DNA of 64,000 nucleotides from CAWDVB01 sp963824105 (GCA_963824105.1 CAWGNN010000009.1:248001-312000); one strand, 5' to 3'; counted from the stretch's first letter, positions 51,684 through 61,583 are shown. Translations and numbers: made by a program. Notes: generated by a model not told the origin, from the letters alone.

Positions 51684-52972
51684 GCGTCCTGGTGGTCGGT
51701 GTGTCGCACCGCACCGCTCCTGTCTCGATCCTGGAGCGCCTCGCGATCGAGCCCGAGGGGGCCGAAGCGCTGGTGGCCTCGGTCAGCGCCCAGGACCACG
51801 TGATCGAGGCGACCGTCCTGGCCACCTGCAACCGCATCGAGCTGTACGCGGACGTCGACCGCTTCCATGGCAGCGTGGAGGCGCTTTCGAGGCTGCTCTG
51901 CGAGCTGGCGGGGGAGGAGGCCGAGAGCGTCGTACCCCACTTGTACGTCCACTACGACGACGGCGCGGTCTCGCACCTCTTCCACGTGGTCGCCGGGCTG
52001 GACTCGATGGTCATCGGTGAGGGCCAGATCCTCGGGCAGGTCAGGGACGCCCTCAGACTCGGTCAGGACTCCGGATTCATCGGCACCTCGCTGAACGCGC
52101 TCTTCCAGCAGGCACTGCGTGTCGGCAAGCGCGCCCACTCGGAGACCGACATCGACCGTGCGGCGCCGTCCCTCGTCTCGGTCTCGCTCCAGCATGCCGC
52201 CGACGAGATCGGCGACCTCGCCGGTCGCCGTGCCCTCGTCCTGGGGGCCGGCTCGATGGCCGGACTGTCGGTGGCCACGCTCGCCCGTAGTGGCGTACGC
52301 GACATCGTCGTGGCCAACCGCACCCGCGCCAACGCCGAGCATCTGGCCGCTCTGCACGGCGTGGAGGCCGTCGACCTGGAGAGCGTTCCCGGCCTGCTGG
52401 GCGATGTGGACATCCTGGTCTCGTGCACCGGAGCGGTCGGCCTCCTGCTCGACGCCGCGCAGTTCGAGGCGGGTCGGTCCTCCGCCACCAACCCGTTGGC
52501 TGTGATCGACCTGGCGCTTCCGCACGACATCGACCCGAGAGTTTCCGAGCTTGAGGGCGTGTACCTCACCAGCCTGGCCACCCTCGCCGACGAGGTGTTC
52601 TCGGCCGGGCTCAACGTCGGCGGAGTCCGCGACATCGTCGCCGATGAGGTGAGCGCGTTCCTCACCGCTCGGCGGACCGCGAACGTCACGCCGACGGTGG
52701 TGGCGTTGAGAACCATGGCGACCGAAGTCGTCGATGCCGAGCTCTTGCGGCTTCGGACGCGGCTGCCCGGTCTGGACGAGGGGGTCGACAAGGAGGTCGA
52801 GCAGGCGGTTCGACGCGTCGCCGAGAAGCTCCTCCACCAGCCGACGGTCCGGGTCAAGGAGCTCGCCAACGACCCGGAGCCGGTCAGCTACGCGACCGCG
52901 CTGGCCGAGCTCTTCAGCCTTGATCCCAAGGCCGTCCAGGCCGTGACACGTCCCGGGCAGGTGGGCGCGTGA
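51680..52972 (+). CDS. hemA: Glutamyl-tRNA reductase
   Basis: A 430-residue enzyme that reduces Glu-tRNA(Glu) to glutamate-1-semialdehyde, the first committed step of C5 tetrapyrrole synthesis. The nucleophilic cysteine is Cys50 in TVLATCNRIELY; SHRTAPV, GLDSMVIGEGQILGQV, in part, and the NADPH fold LVLGAGSMAGLSVATLA follow, and a C-terminal dimerisation helix ends it. It overlaps rex by 4 bp. Confidence 0.96.
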   Translation: MSVLVVGVSHRTAPVSILERLAIEPEGAEALVASVSAQDHVIEATVLATCNRIELYADVDRFHGSVEALSRLLCELAGEEAESVVPHLYVHYDDGAVSHLFHVVAGLDSMVIGEGQILGQVRDALRLGQDSGFIGTSLNALFQQALRVGKRAHSETDIDRAAPSLVSVSLQHAADEIGDLAGRRALVLGAGSMAGLSVATLARSGVRDIVVANRTRANAEHLAALHGVEAVDLESVPGLLGDVDILVSCTGAVGLLLDAAQFEAGRSSATNPLAVIDLALPHDIDPRVSELEGVYLTSLATLADEVFSAGLNVGGVRDIVADEVSAFLTARRTANVTPTVVALRTMATEVVDAELLRLRTRLPGLDEGVDKEVEQAVRRVAEKLLHQPTVRVKELANDPEPVSYATALAELFSLDPKAVQAVTRPGQVGA

Positions 52973-53898
52973 CCACTCCTCTGCGCCTGGGCACACGTGC
53001 CTCGCTGCTCGCCAAGACCCAGTCCCAGCAGGTCGCCGACCTGTTGGCCGAGAGTCTGGGGCGACCTGTCGAGCTCGTGGAGATCAGCACCACCGGGGAC
53101 GTCTCCGGTGATCCATTGAACTCGTTCGGCGGTACCGGGGTCTTCGTCAGCGCCCTGCGAGACGCGCTTCTGACCGGCGAGGTCGACCTCGCCGTCCACT
53201 CCCTCAAGGACCTTCCGACCGGTCCCACCGAGGGGATCACCCTCGCCGCAGTTCCCGTCCGTGAGGACCCTCGCGATGCCCTCGTGGCTCGCGACGGGCT
53301 GACGCTCGGGGAGCTGCCTCGTGGCTCGCGGGTCGGTACGGGATCACCGCGCCGGGCGGCCCAGCTCCTCGCGCTCGGCCTCGGGCTCGAGGTGAAGGGG
53401 CTTCGCGGCAACGTCGACACCCGGCTGCGCAAGGTCGCCGACGGGGAGCTGGACGCTGTCGTCCTGGCGCTTGCCGGGCTGTCCCGCCTCGGCCGTGCCG
53501 CTGAGGTGACCGAGGCTCTCGACCCGATCCAGATGCTCCCCGCCCCCGGCCAAGGTGCTCTCGCGGTGGAGTGCCGTACGGTCGAGCCGCGCCTCGTCGA
53601 CGCCGTGACGGAAGCACTCGACGACCCCGGCACTCGCGCGGCAGTCACCGCCGAGCGAGCACTCCTCGCCGAGCTCGAGGCCGGCTGCTCGGCCCCGTTG
53701 GGTGCCCTGGCCGAGGTGGTCGAGGGCGAGGCCGGGGACGAGGTGTGGATCCGTGCCGTGGTGCTCGCGCCGGACGGCTCGATCGATCTGAGGCGCAGCC
53801 ATCAGGGTCCGGTCGACGAAGCGGACGAGGTGGGCCGACAACTGGCTCGTGAGCTGCTCTCCGAGGGCGTCGCCGAGCTGATGGGGGGCCAAACCTGA
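52969..53898 (+). CDS. hemC: Porphobilinogen deaminase (hydroxymethylbilane synthase)
   Basis: A 309-residue HemC that polymerises four porphobilinogens. It opens PLRLGTRASLLAKTQSQQVA; LAVHSLKDLPT and RDALVARDGLTLGEL are substrate loops, and the dipyrromethane cofactor is attached at Cys240 (ELEAGCSAPLG). The GTG overlaps hemA by 4 bp and the stop overlaps hemD by one base (TGATG). Confidence 0.96.
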   Translation: MTTPLRLGTRASLLAKTQSQQVADLLAESLGRPVELVEISTTGDVSGDPLNSFGGTGVFVSALRDALLTGEVDLAVHSLKDLPTGPTEGITLAAVPVREDPRDALVARDGLTLGELPRGSRVGTGSPRRAAQLLALGLGLEVKGLRGNVDTRLRKVADGELDAVVLALAGLSRLGRAAEVTEALDPIQMLPAPGQGALAVECRTVEPRLVDAVTEALDDPGTRAAVTAERALLAELEAGCSAPLGALAEVVEGEAGDEVWIRAVVLAPDGSIDLRRSHQGPVDEADEVGRQLARELLSEGVAELMGGQT

Positions 53899-55661
53899 TG
53901 GGATCCGAGAAACGCAAGACCAACCAGACCGAAAGCCGGACGTCGAAGGCGACTCCGAGAGCAACCCGCGCACAGGATGCGCGCGAGAACCCAGCTGAGA
54001 CGAGGACCGTGAGCAAGACCCACAACCAGTCGACCAACCGGGCAGCGGCGAACAAGGCGGGCCACGTGGGGTTCGTCGGGAGCGGCCCCGGAGATCCGGG
54101 CCTGTTGACCGTGCGTGCCCTCGAGCTGCTTCGCCAGGCCGATGTCGTGGTGACCGAGGTCCCCGAGCATCCGGCTCTCGTCCGCGAGCTGCTCGGCCTG
54201 CCGGAGAGCGACGAGGAGACCACAGGGGGCCCCGAGATCCTCGACGGAGGCTTCGGTGTGGACGGACAGCCGCTGACCCACGCCGCGCGGGCGAAGGTGA
54301 TCGTCAAGGCCGCGCGTGGCGGCCGCCTGGTCGTCCGGCTGATGGCCGGAGATCCCTTCCTCTTCGCGTCCGGGCCAGAAGAGGCCGAGGCCTGCGTCAA
54401 GGCCGGTCACAGCGTCGAAGTCGTCCCCGGGGTCACGTCCATGTCGGCGGTCCCGGCCTACGCCGGGATCCCACTCAGCACCAAGCGCGACCGTGAGTTC
54501 TCGGTCGTCTCCTGCTCCGACGCCCGGATCGACTGGACCCAGTATGCCGACGGCCGCACGCTGGTGCTGCTGGGCGCCGTGGGCTCGATCGCCGCCGTCG
54601 CCGAGGCCCTGCTCGAGGCCGGCCGGGACCCGCAGACCCCGGTCGCCATGACCTGCACGGGCACCACCGTGGACCAGACCACGCTGGTTTCGACACTGGA
54701 GCGGATCAGTGCCGATGCGAAGGCCGCGAGGGTCCAGCCGCCCGGAGTGATCGTGATGGGCGACACGGTGGGCATGCGCTCGGCCCTCTCCTGGTTCGAG
54801 ACCAAGCCCCTCTTCGGGTGGCGCGTCCTGGTGCCACGCACCAAGGAACAGGCCGGGACGCTCTCCGCGGCGCTCCGTGGTCACGGAGCCGTGCCCGTCG
54901 AGGTCCCGACGATCTCGGTCGAGCCGCCGCGCAACCCGCAGCAGGTCGACAAAGCGGTCCGTGGGCTGGTCGAGGGGCGCTATGAGTGGATCGCCTTCAC
55001 CTCGGTCAACGCCGCCAAGGCGGTCCGGGAGAAGTTCGATGAGTACGGCTTGGACGCCCGCGCGTTCTCGGGCCTGAAGATCGCCGCGGTCGGGGAGAAG
55101 ACGGCGGCCTACCTCGCGGCATGGGGCCTACGGGCCGATCTGGTGCCCTCGGGTGAGCAGTCCGCGCAGGGGCTGCTGGCGGACTGGCCGCCCTACGACG
55201 AGCTGCTCGACCCGATCAACCGGGTCTTCCTGCCTCGAGCCGACATCGCGACCGAGACCCTGGTGGCCGGGTTGCAGGAGCTCGGCTGGGAGGTCGACGA
55301 CGTGACCGCCTACCGCACCGTGCGCGCCGCGCCTCCGCCGGCGCCGGTCCGCGACGCGATCAAGTCCGGGAAGTTCGACGCCGTCGTCTTCACCTCGTCC
55401 TCGACCGTCCGCAACCTGGTCGGCATCGCCGGCAAGCCGCACCCTTCGACCATCATCGCGGCGATCGGACCGGCGACGGCGAAGACCGCCGAGGAGCATG
55501 GTCTGCGCGTGGATGTCCTCGCTCCGGAACCATCGGTGGAGGAGCTGGTCGAGGCGCTGGCCGACTTCGGCGCGGACCGGGCTCGCTCGCTCATCGAGAC
55601 CGGGCAGCCGGTGACGCGACCCTCGGAGCGTCGCCCGTCGGCGCGACGCAAGGCGACCTGA
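53898..55661 (+). CDS. hemD: Fused uroporphyrinogen-III C-methyltransferase / uroporphyrinogen-III synthase
   Basis: A 587-residue bifunctional protein. Residues 1-50 are Lys/Arg/Thr-rich and disordered. The CobA-like methyltransferase (about 55-310) has VGFVGSGPGDPGLLTVRAL, LMAGDPFLFASG and VVPGVTSMSAVPAYAGIPL, in part. The HemD part (about 315-570) starts WRVLVPRTKEQAGTL. It closes uroporphyrinogen III and diverts some to precorrin-2. The fusion is standard in actinobacteria. It follows hemC with TGATG overlap and precedes hemB by 18 bp. Confidence 0.94.
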   Translation: MGSEKRKTNQTESRTSKATPRATRAQDARENPAETRTVSKTHNQSTNRAAANKAGHVGFVGSGPGDPGLLTVRALELLRQADVVVTEVPEHPALVRELLGLPESDEETTGGPEILDGGFGVDGQPLTHAARAKVIVKAARGGRLVVRLMAGDPFLFASGPEEAEACVKAGHSVEVVPGVTSMSAVPAYAGIPLSTKRDREFSVVSCSDARIDWTQYADGRTLVLLGAVGSIAAVAEALLEAGRDPQTPVAMTCTGTTVDQTTLVSTLERISADAKAARVQPPGVIVMGDTVGMRSALSWFETKPLFGWRVLVPRTKEQAGTLSAALRGHGAVPVEVPTISVEPPRNPQQVDKAVRGLVEGRYEWIAFTSVNAAKAVREKFDEYGLDARAFSGLKIAAVGEKTAAYLAAWGLRADLVPSGEQSAQGLLADWPPYDELLDPINRVFLPRADIATETLVAGLQELGWEVDDVTAYRTVRAAPPPAPVRDAIKSGKFDAVVFTSSSTVRNLVGIAGKPHPSTIIAAIGPATAKTAEEHGLRVDVLAPEPSVEELVEALADFGADRARSLIETGQPVTRPSERRPSARRKAT

Positions 55662-55679
55662 CCCGGCAGGATGGGGGAC

Positions 55680-56660
55680 ATGGGATTCCCTGAGGCTCGC
55701 CCTCGCCGCCTCCGTCGTACTCCGGGCCTCCGCCGGCTGGTGGCCGAGACCACGGTCGAGGCACGTCAGCTGATCCTCCCGGTCTTCGTCCGCGAGGGTG
55801 CCACGGATCCGATCCCGATCAGCAGCATGCCCGGGGTCGTGCAGCACAGCCGTGAGACGTTGCGGCGGGCAGCCTCCGACGCGGCCGCCGCGGGGCTGGG
55901 CGGGATCATGATCTTCGGCGTGCCGGAGACGAAGGACGCGACCGGCTCCTGCGGCCTCGATCCCGACGGGATCCTCAACGTCGCCATCCGCGACGTGGTG
56001 GGTGAGGTCGGGGACGCGCTCCCGGTGATGGCCGACCTCTGTCTCGACGAGTTCACCGACCATGGCCACTGCGGAGTGCTGGACGAGCAGGGCAACGTCG
56101 ACAACGACGCGACGCTGGAGATCTACGGGCGCATGGCGGTTGCCCAGGCCGAGGCCGGGGTGGACCTGGTCGGGCCCAGCGGCATGATGGACGGCCAGGT
56201 CGCCGCGATTCGCGCGGCACTGGACGAAGCCGGTCACATCGACGTCGGCATCCTGGCCTACTCCGCGAAGTACGCCTCGGCGTTCTACGGGCCGTTCCGC
56301 GAGGCGGTGGACTCAACCCTTCAAGGGGACCGGCGGACCTACCAGCAGGACCCCGCTAACGCTCTCGAGGGGGTCCGAGAGGCGCTGCTCGACGTGGAGG
56401 AGGGCGCCGACATCGTCATGGTCAAGCCGGCATTGGCCTACCTCGACGTCGTCCGGGCCGTCCGCGACTCGGTCGACGTGCCCGTGGCCGCCTACAACAT
56501 CTCCGGCGAGTACTCCATGGTGGAAGCGGCGGCCGAGCGTGGCTGGATCGACCGCCGGGCCGCGATCTTGGAGTCGCTGCTCTCGATCCGCCGGGCGGGA
56601 GCCGACATCGTGCTCACCTACTGGGCGGCCGAGGTCGCCGGCTGGCTGTCGGCTTCCTGA
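55680..56660 (+). CDS. hemB: Delta-aminolevulinic acid dehydratase (porphobilinogen synthase)
   Basis: A 326-residue enzyme that condenses two ALA. The Schiff-base lysines are in ILAYSAKYASAFYGPFREA, in part, and VMVKPALAYLD. The metal loop is DLCLDEFTDHGHCG: the zinc form has three cysteines (CxCxnC), here the second is Asp, so a magnesium-using enzyme is likely. ATG 55680 is preferred for its upstream GGATGGGGG; ATG 55671 is also possible. Confidence 0.94.
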   Translation: MGFPEARPRRLRRTPGLRRLVAETTVEARQLILPVFVREGATDPIPISSMPGVVQHSRETLRRAASDAAAAGLGGIMIFGVPETKDATGSCGLDPDGILNVAIRDVVGEVGDALPVMADLCLDEFTDHGHCGVLDEQGNVDNDATLEIYGRMAVAQAEAGVDLVGPSGMMDGQVAAIRAALDEAGHIDVGILAYSAKYASAFYGPFREAVDSTLQGDRRTYQQDPANALEGVREALLDVEEGADIVMVKPALAYLDVVRAVRDSVDVPVAAYNISGEYSMVEAAAERGWIDRRAAILESLLSIRRAGADIVLTYWAAEVAGWLSAS

Positions 56661-56710
56661 CCTGCGGACCCGATGCCGGGCGGGCTTGCTCCCTGGAGGA
56701 CAATGACCCG

Positions 56711-58018
56711 GTGACCGACCATTCCCAGTCCTCCGCGCTCTTCGCACGAGCCCGCAGCGTCATCCCAGGTGGCGTCAACTCTCCGGTGCGCGCGTTCGCT
56801 GCAGTGGGCGGCACCCCGCTCTTCATCGAGCGGGCCGCTGGGCCCTATCTGTACGACGCCGATGGCAACGAGTACGTCGATCTGATCTGCTCGTGGGGTC
56901 CCATGCTGCTGGGTCACGCCCATCCGGAGGTCCAGGCGGCCGTCGTCGAGGCCGTGGGCCACGGCACGTCCTACGGCGCGCCGACCCGCGCCGAGGTGGA
57001 GCTTGCCGAAGAGGTCGTGGCGCGCACGCCCGTCGACCAGATCCGGCTGGTGTCGTCCGGGACCGAGGCCACCATGTCGGCGATCCGTCTCGCCCGCGGC
57101 TTCACCGGTCGCGACCTGGTGGTGAAGTTCGCCGGCTGCTACCACGGTCACGTCGACTCGCTGCTGGCCTCAGCGGGCTCCGGGCTGGCCACCTTCGCCG
57201 TACCGGGCACGCCCGGTGTCCCTGAGTCCTTCACCGCCGCCACTGTCGTGCTGCCCTACAACGACCGGGATGCCGTGGCCGCCGCCTTCGCCGCCCACGG
57301 AGACCGGATCGCCTGCGTGATCACCGAGGCGGCGCCGGGCAACATGGGCGTGGTCGCCCCCGAGCCTGGGTTCAACCGCTTCCTCTCCGAGACCTGCGCG
57401 GCTCATGGTGCGCTGCTGATCTCGGACGAGGTGATGACGGGGTTCCGGATCAGTCGTTCGGGCCACTACGGCATCGACGGAGACGGCTGGCGCCCTGACC
57501 TGATGGCCTTCGGCAAGGTGATGGGCGGTGGTCTCCCGGCGGCCGCCTTCGGTGGGCGGGCCGAGGTGATGGCCCATCTCGCGCCGGAAGGACCGGTCTA
57601 CCAGGCGGGCACGCTCGCGGGTAACCCGGTCGCCGCCACGGCGGGCCTGACCACCCTCCGGCTGGCGACCGACGAGGTGTACGCCACGATCGACAAGTCC
57701 GCCCTGGTCGTTGCCGAGGCTGCGGACGAGGCTCTCACCAGGGCCGGCGTGCCCCACGTGGTCTCCGCGGCGGGCAACATGTTCAGCGTCTTCTTCACCG
57801 AGCGAGACAGCGTGCGGAACTACGCGGACGCCGCCGACCAGGACACCGCCGCGTACGCCGCCTTCTTCCACTCCATGCTCGACCAGGGTGTCTACCTGCC
57901 GCCCAGCGCGTTCGAGGTCTGGTTCCTGTCCGCGGCGCACGACGATCGCGCCCTGGACCGCGTCGTGTCCGCCCTTCCCCTGGCAGCAGTGGCCGCAGGG
58001 GCGGTGGCGGGCGCGTGA
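56711..58018 (+). CDS. hemL: Glutamate-1-semialdehyde 2,1-aminomutase
   Basis: A 435-residue class III aminotransferase that makes 5-aminolevulinate. ARSVIPGGVNSPVRAFAAVGG opens the protein, in part; LVSSGTEATMSAIRLAR binds phosphate, and PLP Lys269 is in MAFGKVMGGGLPAAAFGG. It completes the C5 route begun by hemA and supplies hemB. GTG start 56711 follows GGAGG by 11 nt; a near -10 GACAAT is 6 nt upstream. The stop overlaps the next gene (GTGA). Confidence 0.95.
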   Translation: MTDHSQSSALFARARSVIPGGVNSPVRAFAAVGGTPLFIERAAGPYLYDADGNEYVDLICSWGPMLLGHAHPEVQAAVVEAVGHGTSYGAPTRAEVELAEEVVARTPVDQIRLVSSGTEATMSAIRLARGFTGRDLVVKFAGCYHGHVDSLLASAGSGLATFAVPGTPGVPESFTAATVVLPYNDRDAVAAAFAAHGDRIACVITEAAPGNMGVVAPEPGFNRFLSETCAAHGALLISDEVMTGFRISRSGHYGIDGDGWRPDLMAFGKVMGGGLPAAAFGGRAEVMAHLAPEGPVYQAGTLAGNPVAATAGLTTLRLATDEVYATIDKSALVVAEAADEALTRAGVPHVVSAAGNMFSVFFTERDSVRNYADAADQDTAAYAAFFHSMLDQGVYLPPSAFEVWFLSAAHDDRALDRVVSALPLAAVAAGAVAGA

Positions 58019-58686
58019 CGACGATCGTGCACCTGCTCCGGCACGGGGAGGTGCACAACCCCACCGGAGTCCTGTATGGACGCATGCCCGGCTACCACCT
58101 CTCCGAGGCCGGCCGAGCCATGGCCGAGACGGCTGCGGCAGCGGTCGCCGACCGCGACATCACCGTGTTGGTGACCTCGCCATTGGATCGTGCTCAGGAG
58201 ACGGCGGTGCCGTTCGCGAAGGCTCTCGGTCTCGAGGCGGAGATCGACGACCGCGTGATCGAGTCGACCAACAAGTTCGAAGGGAAGCACTTCGGTGTCG
58301 GCGACGGGGTGCTGCGCAAGCCCTCGTCCTGGCCGCTGCTGTGGAACCCGTTCAAGCCGTCCTGGGGAGAGCCCTACGCCGACATCGCCCGACGTATGGT
58401 GGCCGCCATCCATGACGCTCGGCTCAAGGCCGAGGGGCATGAGGCGCTGATCGTCTCCCATCAGCTTCCGATCTGGACGACGCGCCTGCACCTGGAGGGG
58501 CGCTCCTTCCTGCACGATCCCCGGCGTCGCCAGTGCTCGCTGTGCAGCCTCACCTCGCTGGCCTTCGACGGCGACCGGCTCGTCGCCATCGGGTACGCCG
58601 AGCCCGCGGGCCACCTGATCGCAGCCAAGGACCGTCGGCTCCCGTTCTCCTCCGGTGGCTCGCTCTCCGAGGGCGAGCCCTCGTGA
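58015..58686 (+). CDS. Histidine phosphatase (phosphoglycerate mutase-like) family protein
   Basis: A 223-residue branch 1 histidine phosphatase: LLRHGEVHNP is the RHG motif with catalytic His, SPLDRAQETAVPFA holds the second arginine, and ALIVSHQLPIW the second histidine. Substrate unknown. It is joined by 4-bp overlaps to hemL and to the thioredoxin-like gene, so it bridges haem synthesis and cytochrome maturation; the same gene is found here in mycobacteria (Rv0525 region). Confidence 0.88.
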   Translation: MTTIVHLLRHGEVHNPTGVLYGRMPGYHLSEAGRAMAETAAAAVADRDITVLVTSPLDRAQETAVPFAKALGLEAEIDDRVIESTNKFEGKHFGVGDGVLRKPSSWPLLWNPFKPSWGEPYADIARRMVAAIHDARLKAEGHEALIVSHQLPIWTTRLHLEGRSFLHDPRRRQCSLCSLTSLAFDGDRLVAIGYAEPAGHLIAAKDRRLPFSSGGSLSEGEPS

Positions 58687-59246
58687 CCCGTCGTCTTCTC
58701 CTCGCCGTTCTGCTTGCCGGCGTGACACTGACCGGCTGCTCTTCAGGCGCCGGCTCGGACGCCGGGGCCGGGTTCGTCGCCGGGAACGGCACCATCACCT
58801 CGATCCCCGCCGCCGACCGGAAGGCGCCCGGTCCGGTCTCCGGTGACACCCTCGACGGGAAGCACGTGAGCCTCGGTGACTACCTCGGCAAGGTCGTGGT
58901 GGTCAACGTTTGGGGTTCCTGGTGCGGGCCCTGCCGTGCCGAGGCGCCGATGCTGGCTCAGGCGGCCCGGGACTACCAGGGGCAGGACGTGGTCTTCCTC
59001 GGGATCGACTCGCGGGACACCTCCACCGAGAACGCACTGGCGTTCGTGCGTGGTTTCGACATCCCGTACCCCAGCATCTACGACCCGACCGGTCAGGCCC
59101 TGCTCGCCTTCCGTGGCACGGTGGCCCCGAACGCCGTGCCGAGCACGGTGATCATCGACGCGCAGGGCCGCGTCTCGGGAAGCGTCCTCGGCAGCGCCAC
59201 CCGCGGCACCATCGACGGGCTCGTGTCGGACGCGAAGGATCTCTGA
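58683..59246 (+). CDS. TlpA/ResA-like thiol-disulfide oxidoreductase lipoprotein
   Basis: A 187-residue extracytoplasmic thioredoxin. A lipoprotein signal ends at Cys19 (LTGCSSG), and WCGPC at 80-84 is the redox site, preceded by VVVNVWGS; VPSTVIID has the cis-proline. It keeps apocytochrome c haem-binding cysteines reduced, fed by CcdA next door. The GTG overlaps the phosphatase gene by 4 bp. Confidence 0.92.
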   Translation: MTRRLLLAVLLAGVTLTGCSSGAGSDAGAGFVAGNGTITSIPAADRKAPGPVSGDTLDGKHVSLGDYLGKVVVVNVWGSWCGPCRAEAPMLAQAARDYQGQDVVFLGIDSRDTSTENALAFVRGFDIPYPSIYDPTGQALLAFRGTVAPNAVPSTVIIDAQGRVSGSVLGSATRGTIDGLVSDAKDL

Positions 59247-59247
59247 G

Positions 59248-59994
59248 ATGGCCGAATGGTTCGTTGAGCAGGTCACGGGCGGCTCCATGCTGCTGGCCAT
59301 GCCGCTCGCCATGGTGGCCGGGCTCGTCTCGTTCTTCTCCCCCTGCGTCGTGCCGCTGCTGCCCGGCTACGTGTCGTACGCCACCGGGCTCTCCGGAGCC
59401 GACCTGGAGTCGGCACGTCGTGGCCGGATGCTCACCGGCACGCTCCTGTTCGTGCTCGGCTTCTCGTTCGTCTTCGTTGTGCTGGGGACGCTGTCCGGGG
59501 CGCTCGGCGACTGGCTGTGGGCCTACCAGAAACAGATCAGCATCGTCCTCGGGTTCCTCACCATCGTCGTGGGACTCGCCTTCATCGGGATCGTCCCGTG
59601 GTTCCAGCGGGACCTGCGCATCCACCGGGTGCCGGCGGTCGGGCTCGCCGCGGCGCCCCTCCTCGGTGTCCTCTTCGGCCTGGGCTGGACGCCTTGCATC
59701 GGGCCGACCCTCTCCGCGGTCCAGGCGCTGGCACTGCACGAGGGCACGGCTGTCCGCGGGGGCATCCTCAGCCTCTTCTACTCAGTGGGGCTGGGGCTGC
59801 CGTTCATCGCCGCCGGCCTGGCCTACCGGCGGATGCTCGGCGCGGTCCGATGGGTCCGCCGGCATCAGGTGTGGGTGACCCGGATCGGCGGCGCCATGCT
59901 CGTGATCGTCGGCCTGCTCCTCGTCCTCGGGATCTGGGACCAGTGGGTGGGCGACCTGCGCGGCTGGATCGGCACCGGAACGGTGGGGATCTGA
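59248..59994 (+). CDS. ccdA: Cytochrome c biogenesis protein CcdA
   Basis: A 248-residue membrane protein with six helices that carries electrons from cytosolic thioredoxin to extracytoplasmic thiols. The cysteines are in FFSPCVVPLLPGYVSY and FGLGWTPCIGPTLSAV, the two conserved CcdA positions. It starts 1 bp after the TlpA-like gene and its stop overlaps resB (TGATG). Confidence 0.94.
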   Translation: MAEWFVEQVTGGSMLLAMPLAMVAGLVSFFSPCVVPLLPGYVSYATGLSGADLESARRGRMLTGTLLFVLGFSFVFVVLGTLSGALGDWLWAYQKQISIVLGFLTIVVGLAFIGIVPWFQRDLRIHRVPAVGLAAAPLLGVLFGLGWTPCIGPTLSAVQALALHEGTAVRGGILSLFYSVGLGLPFIAAGLAYRRMLGAVRWVRRHQVWVTRIGGAMLVIVGLLLVLGIWDQWVGDLRGWIGTGTVGI

Positions 59995-61583
59995 TGGCCG
60001 ACCGTTCGCCGCGGGCGGTCCCCGCTCTCGGGCCGCTCGAGCTGCTCCGCTGGGCCTGGCGGCAGCTCACCTCGATGCGCACCGCGCTCATCCTGCTGCT
60101 GTTGCTGGCCCTCGCCGCCGTTCCCGGCTCGATCGTGCCGCAGAACAGCATCGACCCGCTCCGGGTCTCCCAGTGGCGCGCCGCGCACCCCGCGCTGACT
60201 CAGCTCTATGACCGGCTCGGGCTCTTCTCGGTCTACGACTCGGCCTGGTTCAGCGCGATCTACATCCTGCTGGTGGTCTCGCTCGTCGGCTGCATCATCC
60301 CGCGCCTGCGGGTGCACTGGCGGGCGCTGCGGACCCCTCCTCCGAAGGCTCCCGCCCATCTCGATCGGCTCCCGGCCTCGTCCCGGGAGGAGGCCGCCGG
60401 CGAGCCGTCGGCGGTCCTCTCGAAGGCCGCGGAGGTGCTCCGGTCCAGCCGCTACCGGGTCGTGGTGGACGCGGAGCAGGGGTGGGTGGCCGCCGAGAAG
60501 GGACACCTCAAGGAGGCCGGGAACCTGCTGTTCCACCTGGCCGTGATCGTCGTGCTGGTCGGCTTCGCCATCGGCCAGCTCTTCGGCTACAAGGGCGGCG
60601 TGATCGTCCTGACCGGCTCCGGCTTCTCCAATTCGCTGAGCCAGTACGACGAGTTCAGCCACGGATCGCTCTTCGACGCCTCCACGATGCAGCCGCTGAG
60701 CTTCACCGTGGACGCCTTCCACGTCTCGTTCATCACCTCCGGGCCATCGATCGGCATGCCGTCGGAGTTCCGCGCCGACCTCACATACACCGCCGACCCT
60801 GGTGCCACGCCGCAGTCCTACGGGCTCGAGGTCAACAAGCCCCTGACCATCAACGGGGTGAACATCTTCCTGATCGGCCACGGCTACGCCCCGGTCGTGA
60901 CGGTCAAGGACGGCAACGGGAACGTCGCCTACCAAGGGCCCGTCGTGTTCCTTCCGGAGAACGCGTCGTTCGTCTCCTACGGTGTGATCAAGGCCCCCGA
61001 CGCGCGTCCGGAGCAGCTGGCGTTCGAGGGTGAGTTCTACCCGACCTACGCCTTCACCGACGCGAGCGGCCCCTATTCGCAGTTCCCCGACTGGCTCAAT
61101 CCGAAGATGGCCCTGCTCGCCTACTACGGGAACCTCAACATGGACTCCGGCCGGCCGCAGTCGGTGTACACGATCGACAAGACCAACCTGACCAAGTTCC
61201 AGCGCCCCGGTGCCCAGCCGGGAGACGCCAAGGGCACCGATCTCCGGGTCGTTCTGGCGCCGGGCGAGGGGATGGCCCTCCCCGACAACATGGGGTCCAT
61301 CGAGTTCAACGGCGTCCAGCGGTGGGTCAAGCTCCAGGTGAGCTACCAGCCGGGCAAGCGCATCGCCCTTGCCGGGGTCGTGCTCGCCCTGCTCGGGCTG
61401 CTCGGGTCGCTCTTCATCCGGTCCCGTCGCATCTGGGTGCGAGTGGGGCCAGTTGGTGAGGATGAGGAGTCGGCGGCTACGGTTATCGCCGTCGGCGGGC
61501 TGAGCCGTGTCGGCGGGGACGACACATTGCAGCAGGAGATCGACCGGATCTCCCGACAGATCGTCGGCAAGGAGGACGTGTGA
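59994..61583 (+). CDS. resB: Cytochrome c biogenesis protein ResB (system II)
   Basis: A 529-residue ResB/Ccs1. Three N-terminal membrane helices (around 29-47, 78-98 and 170-190), a large extracytoplasmic domain (about 205-455, starting GSGFSNSLSQYDEF) and a fourth helix near 462-481. SIVPQNSIDPLRVSQWR follows helix 1, as in the family. With CcsB it moves haem across the membrane and joins it to CXXCH. It overlaps ccdA and ccsB. Confidence 0.92.
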   Translation: MADRSPRAVPALGPLELLRWAWRQLTSMRTALILLLLLALAAVPGSIVPQNSIDPLRVSQWRAAHPALTQLYDRLGLFSVYDSAWFSAIYILLVVSLVGCIIPRLRVHWRALRTPPPKAPAHLDRLPASSREEAAGEPSAVLSKAAEVLRSSRYRVVVDAEQGWVAAEKGHLKEAGNLLFHLAVIVVLVGFAIGQLFGYKGGVIVLTGSGFSNSLSQYDEFSHGSLFDASTMQPLSFTVDAFHVSFITSGPSIGMPSEFRADLTYTADPGATPQSYGLEVNKPLTINGVNIFLIGHGYAPVVTVKDGNGNVAYQGPVVFLPENASFVSYGVIKAPDARPEQLAFEGEFYPTYAFTDASGPYSQFPDWLNPKMALLAYYGNLNMDSGRPQSVYTIDKTNLTKFQRPGAQPGDAKGTDLRVVLAPGEGMALPDNMGSIEFNGVQRWVKLQVSYQPGKRIALAGVVLALLGLLGSLFIRSRRIWVRVGPVGEDEESAATVIAVGGLSRVGGDDTLQQEIDRISRQIVGKEDV

